From the NCBI GenBank assembly GCA_021018995.1, contig CM037590.1:79206097-79270096 (forward strand): a stretch of 64,000 nucleotides of DNA, in the 5' to 3' direction. Below are positions 56,000 to 64,000 of this stretch, one piece after another. The notes beneath the pieces were generated by a model. It saw nothing but the letters and a program-made list of their open reading frames with translations. It searched no databases and was not told the DNA's origin. The stretch's first letter is position 1. Each line of letters begins with the position of its first letter. The position numbers and the translations under genes are program-made. Source of the stretch: Chloranthus sessilifolius (taxonomy: Eukaryota > Streptophyta > Magnoliopsida > Chloranthales > Chloranthaceae).

Positions 56000-57600
56000 T
56001 CACTTTTTACAGGTTATTTTTTTTAGAGAGCTGACACTGTATTCACAGCATTTGGCGGCTCCCAGGAGTTGGGGCAAAGATGCCCAGTTACTTACCTGGG
56101 AGGCCTGGACTTTACCTCTTTGGTTGGAAGCGGCATCGGTAGGCTCTTGTAGTTCCTCCCTCAGCATGTTTACGGAGGGATCCTCTGGGACCCTATCCTC
56201 TATGGTTAGGATGGGCCCAAAGTGGCTGGTGCTAGTGTGATGGGTGGACCGGGGGACTTCCTCCTCGAATAAGGAGAGGGCGGCTAAGTCCACCTCGAGG
56301 TCTGGGGGGATGATGTAAGGATTGGTGGGGTGGGCGGAAGCAAGCTTGTGTGGGGTTACCCTCATCTCCCCATTCAGATCAATCTTTACCACCCTAGTGC
56401 TCACAAAGGTTTGACGGATGTGGGGTCGAGCATGAGGCCCTTCTTCCAGGTTGATTCCTCTGGCCCTGGCGACTGCTGCGGCTCTTATCTTTTCCTTGGC
56501 CTCTCTGACTTCTTCTTCAATGGGCCTGTAGCCCAGGCCGAATTTGGTTTGCTGCCCCTTGGCCCTGACAGGGTCTCTTCTTCCTTGAAGGCACAGGCCC
56601 AACCCTTTCACTTTTTGGTGGCCCCATTTGTGGAGCATGAACACAGCCGCATCCATTCCTCCTCTAGTTTTGGCAGGGGTTTTTTCAGTCGACCCGAGGG
56701 TAACGACTGAGAAGTCATACTCAAATTGATTAAGATCGATGCCATCTGCTGTGTGTAGCATGTTAAGGACTTTCAGATTCTCAATATGCAAAGTGCTCCT
56801 CTTCCTGTCTTCTCTGCTCTCGTCTACGATGGTGACGATTCTTCCCTCTGAGATGAATCTGAGTTTTTGGTGTAGAGTTGACGGTATTGCCCCGATCTCA
56901 TGAAGCCACGGCCGGCCCAACAGTAGATTAAATGTAGACTTGATGTCCATCACCTGAAAGGGAATGATGAAGGTTTACGGCCTGATGATCAGGTCGAGGT
57001 CTACTTCTCCTATGATTTCTCTCCTGGTGTTGTCGAATCCCCTGGCGCTTGTTATGGATGGCCGGAAGGTGTTGGGGTTCGCACCAATTTTGATTGCCGT
57101 CCTTAGAAGGCACACGTTCAGTGCAGACTCGTTGTCTATTAAGACCAACGACACCACCAGATTCCTTGTTTCCACTGTTATATTCAGGGGCTTAGAGTGG
57201 TTGTTCCCCTCGAGCGACAAATCTGCATCCGTAAATGAGATGGCATTTGGGGCTAATACTTGCCCAATTATTTCTCCCACTTCATTTGGGGTTACGTGGG
57301 TGGAAACATGTGCATCTTTGAGTGCTCCCATTAAGGCTTAAAAGTGGAGCGGGGATGTGATTAACAAATCTCACACAGTAATATGTGCGGGTGTTCTCTT
57401 GAGTTGTGTCTCCAACACGTGCTCTCTGGCCATTTTCTCAAAGGGGTTCCCTGCGGCTTGTTCTTTCTTCTTCTCTTCTCCTCTGATGGCCCTCGATGCT
57501 TTCGACTATGTAGAAATCCTGCTAGACCGGGTAATAAATTCAACAGTCTCCTCTCGGTTGCAACAAGCATTCATGTCTGTCTGTTCATAGCTTAACGGTA
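56000..57600 (-). pseudogene. Element E protease and gag C-terminus
   Basis: From the right: gag end (TVEFITRSSRI, then HVLETQL in another frame), ALMGALKDAHVSTHVTPNEV, then the protease NITVETRNLVVSLVLIDNES. The active site in this lineage normally reads D-N-G-S; here Gly is Glu (DNES), which should abolish activity. The segment 56953-56000 is open, with FNLLLGRPWLHEIGAIPSTL typical of Tat/Ogre, and a long linker with VKGLGLCLQGR and GLGYRPIEEE. A stop after DLDLIIRP (56975) separates the two pieces. Confidence 0.82.
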
Positions 57601-58789
57601 CTTGATGCGGATCATAGGCAGGTTTCGGGATGAGGAAGGGAGTGCATGGTGATTCTGGGGAGGATGGGGCTGGGTATGTCAGATTCTCGGGTCCAACCAG
57701 GTTGACTCCAATAGGGGGCGAGGTTGGGTTTGTGGGTGCGGAGGGGGCTTGTACAGGCATTACCTGGGCGTGGTAAGACCCTTGGTGATTGGGAGCCGGT
57801 GATAAGTGGAGTGGGTGAGGGGTTGTTTGTTTGGGTGGGGGTGGAGTTGGATTGGGGGTAAAATAGCGAAGGGATGGTGGGAGTGTGACTGGGATGGAGT
57901 GACTAGGAGATGTCGGAGGTGCGGGTGGAGCAGGGTGATAGGGATATGAAGGGTTTATATATGGGGTGGCATGGTGGGGCGATGATGGGTTCGTGGATGA
58001 AATGGGGTAAATTAGGGATGATGGAGTTGTGCATGGAGCGGGGTGATTGGGATATAACGGGGTAGCAGATGGAGCAGGGGAGTATGATTATGAAGGGTTT
58101 GTATATAGGGTGGCATGGTGGGGCGATGATGGGTTCGTGGATGAAACAGGGTAAATTGGGGATGATGGAGTTGTGCATAGAGTAGGGTGATTTGAGGATG
58201 GTAGAGTTGTATATTGGGCAAGATGATTTGGAGATGGCGGGATGGTATACTGGGTGGTGGGATTTGGTGGTGTGTACGGGATGGGATAATTTGGGGATGG
58301 CGGAGTGGTGTATTGAGTGGAGAGATTCGGGGGTGTGTATGGGGTAGGGTAGTATGGGGATGGTGGAGTTATGTATGGCATGGGGTGATTTGGGTGTGAC
58401 GGAGAGGTATATGGGGTAAATTGGGAGTGGGGCGGATACGTGTATGATTGTGGCTGGGTTGTGCCCGTTTGGATTTGATAGGCGGGAGTAGGAGTGAAAA
58501 AATACTGTCCTAAATCTAAGGGCTCCTCTTGGTATGCCGGGGTGGGGAAGTAATCGGCTAAATACAATGGCTCGATCACGCCCACAAATGGTTCGTCCTT
58601 ATTCAACCTAGGAAATGAGAACTCCTCTTGATTACTGATGTAATATGAGGGGTCAAACTCTTCTTCTTCCTCTTCTACCCAGTGGATGTTAGGCCTGGGG
58701 CCTCCTGAGGGAGGTGGTAGAGGGGCTTGATGGATGTTCTGGTTCTGCCCTTGAGGAGGCGGCGGGGGAATAATTTTTCCTGCCTCTAT
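57601..58789 (-). pseudogene. Element E gag Pro-rich region with tandem repeats
   Basis: Minus strand 58606-58088 is open and reads repeats like PYTPPNPTTQYTIPPSPN, an extensin-like Pro/Tyr/Thr/Ser pattern. On the DNA level a unit of about 148 bp is nearly duplicated (57948-58095 and 58096 onward) and shorter units of roughly 40-55 bp fill 58190-58440. It follows the zinc region GPGHPTDRCFPLKHEV (near 58800-58850). The linker has no known catalytic role; repeat slippage probably changed its length. Confidence 0.7.
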
Positions 58790-59550
58790 TAAATCTTAGA
58801 CCTCATGCTTTAGTGGGAAGCACCGGTCTGTAGGGTGACCTGGTCCCTGGTGGAAGTTACAATGCAAGTTTGGGTCATAATTTCTCGAGATTGGAGTGGG
58901 TTGTGGGCGAGGCTGAAGTAAATTGACCAGACCCTTTTGTAGCAACACTGGTAATAAGATATTTAAAGATTACCCCAACGACGTGAACACCCGTTCAAAT
59001 CGTGCTCTCATCTGTTCCTGTGTTAATGGGGCTCTCGGTCCATTGTTTGGCCTTGGCGCTTGCTCGAAACGAGCTGGGGGTGGTTGTGCGGCCTGGAGCT
59101 GTATCGGGGGGCATTGGTATTGGCCTGAGGGTAAACGATGTTTTGTACCTTTGTCCCTGGTCTTCTTTCAATTCTTGGTTCGGCAGCTCTTCAAACCGGT
59201 GGGTTGGTGTATGCTCTTTCCCCAACCCCTCTCTAACGGCGTTTCATAGCGGTTGGCATTTCGACAAAATCAAGAAATGGATTGCTTGATACACCAAAAA
59301 TCCGATGACCGGAGAGCTCCCTTGGTTATCAATTCAATCTGCTCATCATCGAAATCCGGTGGGTCACCTGGGCAGCCAATGCCCTCCACCTTCCTAAGTA
59401 GGCACTGAAAGTTTCATCATGTCTTTGCTTCAAACGGGCCAGATCCGACTTCCTTGGCTCTATGTCCATGTTATAGACATACTATTTTTGGAATAAGTGT
59501 GTCAGATCTTTCCAAGTTTTTATCATGGATGGTTCTAGGGATGTGAACCA
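58790..59550 (-). pseudogene. Element E gag core (Tat/Ogre type)
   Basis: Minus strand. Capsid motif YVYNMDIEPRKSDLARLKQ and FSAYLGRWRALAAQV, typical of Tat/Ogre gag, lie at 59490-59380. FEELPNQELKEDQGQRY (59200-59150) and a zinc region CNFHQGPGHPTDRC near 58830-58870 follow. Stops and frame changes interrupt each part. Builds the particle and packages RNA. Confidence 0.75.
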
Positions 59551-60453
59551 TCATCGAAGAGTACTGGTGGGGGGGTAAGGGGTTCGTGAACGGGCCTTGA
59601 TGAGTGTGGGGGGATGGGCCTTGGGTTTGATGGATTTGGGCTTGATGGTTATGGAAGGCTTAGGTTGATGGACCATGGGCCTGGGTGTGGGGGTTGGTAT
59701 GATTTTGGGCCTGGGTTTGATAAGTTTGGGTCCAAGGGCCATGGGGGTTTGGAATTGGGCCTGGGTATGGATGATTGTGCTTGGAGGGTATGGATGTATG
59801 GCTATGAAAGGTGGTGGGTTACTAGTCATACCCGGGGAAAAGTTGGGCATGACCTGGGTAAATGGGGGGTATGTTGGGATGTGGATGGGCCATGTGATGC
59901 GGATGGCATGTGAGATGAGGTGGATGGGATATAGGATGTAGGGGGCATGGATGATGAGGTGGATGGGACGTGGGAGGTAGGCGGGGGATGGGGCTCCCGA
60001 TGGGGTCTTTGGGAGTAAGGGGGTGCGGTAAGGGTGTATGGATGGGAGATGGGGATGTATGGGTCGGTTGGGAAATGAGGTTTCCATAGGGGACGAGATG
60101 GGGGTATGTTGGGAGAATGTAAGGGAGGGGGATGGGATGGATGCGAACACGGGCGCCCCAAATGGACCCGTGACATCAAACCGTGTTTGGGTGAAGGTGT
60201 CGGAGATCGGGTCTTCTCCTACATGGGAATGGGATGGGGATGATGGTGGGGATGTATTGGAGCTCGACATGATCCGTTGACGAGTGTTGTATCGATATCT
60301 TGGGTAAGGGCCGAATACCTTTCTAGTTCTCTTTCTACGGGTTGGGTTTGGCAGATGATGGGGTGAAACCATAGGTGACTTAAGGGTTGCATATAAGCTC
60401 AAAGGGGGTGCAACCAACCTTAAGACACCCACCTCAACCAAGGGGATGGTCAA
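59551..60453 (-). CDS. Element E gag N-terminal Pro-rich region, open 300 codons
   Basis: Opens at 60453; a second possible start is MSSSNTSPPSSPSHSH at 60269. Contains a basic stretch RRKRTRKVFGPYPRYRYNTR and a long Pro/Ser/His/Ile-rich tract (PIHPHLPSIHPYRTPLLPK, PHLIS-like repeats), ending PTPRPMVHQPKPSITIKPK. No domain recognised. Lies just downstream of palindrome array 3. Could be the start of gag or a separate leader ORF; the open frame through low-complexity sequence is weak evidence alone. Confidence 0.5.
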   Translation of the reverse strand: MTIPLVEVGVLRLVAPPLSLYATLKSPMVSPHHLPNPTRRKRTRKVFGPYPRYRYNTRQRIMSSSNTSPPSSPSHSHVGEDPISDTFTQTRFDVTGPFGAPVFASIPSPSLTFSQHTPISSPMETSFPNRPIHPHLPSIHPYRTPLLPKTPSGAPSPAYLPRPIHLIIHAPYILYPIHLISHAIRITWPIHIPTYPPFTQVMPNFSPGMTSNPPPFIAIHPYPPSTIIHTQAQFQTPMALGPKLIKPRPKIIPTPTPRPMVHQPKPSITIKPKSIKPKAHPPTLIKARSRTPYPPTSTLR

Positions 60454-61093
60454 AAGGTCAAACCTGATGAAGGAATTTCGAGCATGTGATGACAGTTACT
60501 ATAGCTAAGCTGGGTGTATATATTACATATGCCCAATTTATATACAGTGATTTCCATGAAAACCAGAGGAGACCTGAGAAGGTGGGTGTCCGCTGTGGGC
60601 CCTACCTATACTGGGCGTATGTATTATGTATGTCTGGCCAAATTTGGCCCAAAAATACCAGGCATATATAATATATACGCCTGACCAAAATGGGGCCAAA
60701 TTTGCTGGGCGTATCTAATTCATACGCCTGAGCAAAAGTCATGATTTTATGTAAAACTTCAATCGGCCATGTCTTTTGAACCATAACTCCAAATTGGGTG
60801 ATCTTTTGCTCGCTGGAAAGCTGGAGAAGTCCTCATTCCAATGGTATGTGGCTCATCCTTGACAGTAATCTGTGTAAAATTTTATAGTTCTCCTCCCATC
60901 AATTGCTCATAAGGGTTTACGTTGAGTCCGAGAAGGGATCCTAGGGTTTAGGGGTGATCTCTAAGGGTTGGGGGGATGGTTCTAAAAGGTTCAAGGTGAT
61001 TCCTAAAGGTCTGGGGTGCCTTCGAAAGCACAAGGGTACATCTCTCTCGGAGTACAGACTGATCGGGCCTTGGGCCGAATTTTGGTGTCTACA
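60288..61093 (-). repeat. Element E 5' LTR, outer end secure, inner end tentative
   Basis: The minus strand begins TGTAGACACCAAAATTCGG at 61093, a typical Tat/Ogre LTR start. A possible inner end TACA (plus TGTA at 60288) would give 806 bp with matching TGTA/TACA termini, but no primer site starting TGG was found next to it and the open frame from 60453 would overlap. The 3' LTR is outside the window, so the length cannot be checked. Arrays of palindromes lie inside. Confidence 0.4.
60512..60728 (-). promoter_or_regulatory. Palindrome array 3 (four sites, three on a 47-bp period), upstream of element E gag
   Basis: Sites at 60512-60533, 60613-60634, 60660-60681 and 60707-60728. The last three starts are exactly 47 bp apart; the first is 101 bp from the second. 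Each is a 22-bp near-palindrome of the GGCGTATATA/TATATACGCC type. Spacers are 25 bp and related, for example TGGCCAAATTTGGCCC, itself a partial palindrome. It lies within 600 bases of the outer LTR end, in the expected U3/R region of E. Confidence 0.72.
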
Positions 61094-62854
61094 ATGGCAG
61101 CTCGCTGCCATAAATGACAGCTCGTTGTAAAGACATCCACAACTCACTGTCACTGAAAGAAAACCAGTGCTGCTGTGAAGAGAGTCTCTTCCGAAGGCCA
61201 TAACTTTTGTTTGAAAAGTCCGATTAATCATTATAATATATCATTTTGGGGTAGCTCGAGACGATACATCTAATGGGCTTGAAATTAGCTATAGCTTGCT
61301 GTGATATATGATAGATCATTGTGGATACCAAAAATAGAATGCACTTTGGAAAAATTCACAGCCGCAACAAGCTATGTATATTAGAATAGAATAAGTTATG
61401 ATGGTTGTGCAGCCACAACAAGCTGTGAACAGACCACAACTCGCTGTGAATAAGACCACAACTCGCTATCTTAGGACAACAACGAGCTGTGAATAGTGAA
61501 ATCAGAAGATGATTTGCCTATCTGAATCAACCAACTTATTTTGAACCTTTGATGATTTGTTTCCTTTATGTTTCAATTGTACATAGACCATAGAAGAGAG
61601 AATCGGACCTATTGCAAGGGAGGTATCTCATTCCGAACCATACGATCTTCGAAATCGAGGTAGGAGAATTTCAATGCACTGCTATATTTTAGACTTTGAA
61701 TCGTAGGCTTAATGATGGATTTGAATATGAAATTATTAAGTGTTTGAGCATCGAACTCTTTGAATTGCTTTTGAATTATTGAATATTTGGACATCGAACT
61801 CTTGAATCATTGAACATTGATACATCAAACTCTTTGAATTGCACATGAATCATTGATTATTTTGAAATCCAAACTCTTCGAAATTTGAAAGAGCTTGAAC
61901 TCTATTTCATATGAATATTTGGACTTTTGAAATTGAAACCCTTTGAACTTTGAATAAGAATGAGAATTATTTATGAATCAGAACATTGAACTATGTATTT
62001 GAACTTTTCCTTTGATTTGTGATTTATGTGAACGAATCTTGTGCTTCAATACCTTCGAACCATTGAACTGCACAAGTATCCCTCACAACGTAGGGGCTTG
62101 GGCACATAGAAAATTATTCATTGAACGACGATGGTTAGGAGGGGATTCCCATCGGTTATTGGAGACTGTTAATGCTATATTTGCATTAGAGATATTTAAG
62201 TTATGAATTTAAGATATACATTGAATAAGAAATTGCATCCGAATTTCGATAAGAATAAAGCGACTACTCATGTGAAACCTAAGAAAATGACATCATTGAA
62301 CCTTATTTGAAACTCTAATTCAGAGCATGTGTTTTTCAAACTTTAGATCTTTTAAATTCTATTTTGATTTTTAAATGCCTTTGAATTTAATCATTGAAAC
62401 TATGTATTGACTGGATGACTTATAGTTGGTATTGAGCTTTCTCTACTGAGCTTAGATTGTTAGCTCACCTTAACACTATGTATCATAGGTATCGAAGAAG
62501 TTTTGGATCCTGAGTTGGAAGAAGATCCAGACTTTATACCAGAGGACGAGGCAGATGTTCAACCTGAGCAATTTATCCGTAGATCTATTTTGGGCCACTT
62601 AGACTCGGTACATCATGGTTTTAGTAGACATTGATTATCGATTACATTGTGCACCACTTTTTGTGTGATGTACGACTGCCACTGGTGATTCTACGTATGA
62701 ATTTACAGTTTCATTATGGACTTTTATGCACTTATTTTTAGTTTAATGGCTTACTCTCTATTAAATAACAAAGAATTTTTGTAATTAGATTGTGAACTAT
62801 GATCTAGCGATCCGAAATTTTCACGTGTTTCGGAGTTAGAAATTCGGGGTCGTT
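61094..62854. other. AT-rich region between element E and the LINE, no gene seen
   Basis: Contains repeated phrases such as CAACTCGCTGTGAATA/ACAACTCGCTATC (61090-61500) and several ATTTGGACATCGAACTCTTTG-like phrases (61740-61930), which look like old tandem or LTR-derived sequence. GAGCTTTCTCTACTGAGC and GTTAGCTCACC (62436-62470) resemble LTR regions of chromovirus elements, but no termini were found. ATGGC at 61094 would be the target duplication of E. Confidence 0.4.
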
Positions 62855-64000
62855 TTACATGATGTTGAGAACCTCCTGGATTTCTTTCTCATCCGCATGG
62901 GTGTAGGTGACACTATCATCTACAAAAAATAAGTGAGACACACAAGAGGCTCCCCTACAAATTTTGATTCCCAATAATAGACCTTCCTGAACACGTTTGG
63001 TTATTAAATAAGAGAAGATATCAACACAAATGATAAAAAGGTACAGTGATAAAGGGTCCCCTTGCCTAATCCCTCTACTTGGTGTTTCATCCCAACCACA
63101 TACCCGTTGATAAGGAAAGAGTAAGATATAGAATTGATATAGTCCATTATAAGACGGACCCATTTTAGATCAAAACCCATCGTTAACAGAGATTTTTCAA
63201 TAAAGTTCCATTCGACTTGATCGTAGGCCTTGCTCATATCTAACTTCAAAGCGTAATCTCCCTTTTTGCCTTTCCTTTTATTTTTTCCCTTTTTGCCTTT
63301 CCTTTTATTTTTTAGGTGGTGGGTAATTTCAAAAGCAATAAGGACATTACTAATAATAAGGCGACCGTTGATGAAGGCACTTTGTGACTCGGAAATTAAA
63401 GATGGTAGGATTATTTAAGCCTATTAACTAGTGCTTTGGCAATAACCTTATAGATCACATTACACAAGCTAATAGGCCTAAAATTAGTCATGGACTTTGG
63501 ACTTTTGATTTTAGGAATAATTACATTATGGGTTTTGTTGATGGAATTGAGGGGCATAAAACCATTTAAATAAGCACGATAGGATTTTATAACATTTTCT
63601 CCAACAATGTGCCAATATTTTTGATAGAATAGAGTGGGCATACCATCAGGCCCTGGAGCTTTAAAGGGCTTCATTTGGAAAAGAGCTTTGCAGATCTCAA
63701 AAGGAGTGAAATCTCCAGTTAACATTTGACTTTGTTCGTATGTCACCCTCGGTGATATGTGTTGTAGCGCCTCATCCATGTGTCCCAGATTTGATGATGT
63801 GAAAATATCGGCATAGTAATCCGTGCAAATCGCTGTCACCTTTTCCTCGTGCCAAACCTAGTTGAGTCATAAAGACCTTCAATGAGATTCCTTTTCTTCT
63901 CTTTGAAGCTTTTGAGTGAAAAAAGCCCCGTATTCCCATCATCCTCCTTTAGCCACAGATCCCTGGACCGTTGTTTCCACATAATTTCTTCCCTTTCCAG
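62855..64000 (-). mobile_element. LINE (L1-type non-LTR retrotransposon) fragment
   Basis: Minus-strand reverse transcriptase coding sequence entering from the right edge and ending abruptly at about 62855 inside the RT domain, next to unrelated sequence. Missing the 3' part of ORF2 and the poly(A) tail on the left; the 5' part lies outside the window. It belongs to a different class from all other elements here. Confidence 0.85.
62855..64000 (-). pseudogene. LINE ORF2 reverse transcriptase, partial
   Basis: Order from the right: REEIMWKQRSRDLWLKE (start of the RT lead-in), FKAPGPDGMPTLFYQKYW, FRPISLCNVIYKVIAKAL (motifs 1-2), then a basic linker with a 9-codon duplication, ALKLDMSKAYDQVEW (motif A with catalytic Asp), RGIRQGDPLSLYLFIICVD (motif B) and FVDDS (motif C; the usual form is FADDS, both Asp kept). 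Frame breaks lie near 63850 and 63110, and a stop near 63410. Copies RNA by target-primed reverse transcription; inactive here. Confidence 0.86.
63260..63313 (-). repeat. Perfect 27-bp tandem duplication in LINE RT
   Basis: Two identical 27-base units, 63260-63286 and 63287-63313. On the coding strand each encodes nine residues, KNKRKGKKG-like, directly before motif A. The reading frame stays open across both. Confidence 0.9.

Noticed and set aside
59614..59941. Gly/Trp/Met-rich plus-strand ORFs at 59614-59941
   Set aside because: Shadows of the Pro/His-rich gag tract on the minus strand; no start context or known domain.
61094..62854. Possible solo LTR of a chromovirus-type element
   Set aside because: Some phrases fit, but no TG/CA termini, target duplication or second copy could be found.
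1..64000. tRNA, rRNA or CRISPR arrays, host protein genes
   Set aside because: None seen. The tRNA-Asp matches are 19-base primer sites only, and every recognised coding domain belongs to a transposable element.

Overview
The window is plant nuclear heterochromatin made of nested retrotransposons. No host gene was recognised. The Ty3/gypsy lineages (Athila-like and Tat/Ogre-like), an L1-type LINE and plant-only domain families (plant mobile domain, DUF7745-like, putative plant transposon protein-like) point to a flowering plant. The species cannot be told from the sequence.

Layout. Five LTR elements (A to E) and one LINE are present. A (1-6596, minus, left end outside the window) is an Athila-like element with decayed gag, protease, RT, RNase H and integrase and an 1805-bp 5' LTR at 4792-6596; it sits in the gag of B. 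B (6597-15570, plus) has gag, a long additional ORF (aORF) and a 3' LTR but no pol. Its right end abuts E. E is a Tat/Ogre-like element on the minus strand (15571-17614 plus 46407-61093). It carries gag, protease, RT, two RNase H domains and integrase, and downstream of integrase two genes in antisense: an intron-containing plant-mobile-domain (PMD) gene and a DUF7745-like gene. D (17620-46401, minus, flanked by the 5-bp duplication GTATG) is an Athila-like element of about 17.7 kb that split the PMD gene. C (25096-36141, minus, flanked by GTGTG) is a pol-less relative of D that split D's aORF. A LINE fragment (62855-64000, minus) closes the window. Inferred order of insertion: E first; D and B into E; C into D; A into B.

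How the parts work together. D has all the enzymatic domains of the Athila-like family in decayed form. B and C keep the RNA-level parts (LTR, tRNA-Asp primer site in C, gag, polypurine tract) and the aORF but lack protease, RT and integrase, so they look like non-autonomous partners of a D-like element. The aORF has a conserved folded N-terminal region, a Pro/Ser/Thr-rich middle, a coiled coil and a Lys-rich tail. In each element it is preceded by what looks like its own TATA promoter, inside a cluster of CGCGA-type motifs that also fills the LTR U3.

The most striking non-coding signal is in E: 22-bp near-perfect palindromes repeated with an exact 47-bp period. They lie ahead of the PMD gene (16876-16944), ahead of the DUF7745-like gene (49079-49147) and ahead of E's own gag on the other strand (60512-60728). 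This looks like one regulatory module shared by three transcription units in two orientations. All coding regions except a few open segments carry stops or frameshifts, so the locus is a fossil nest, not a working system.
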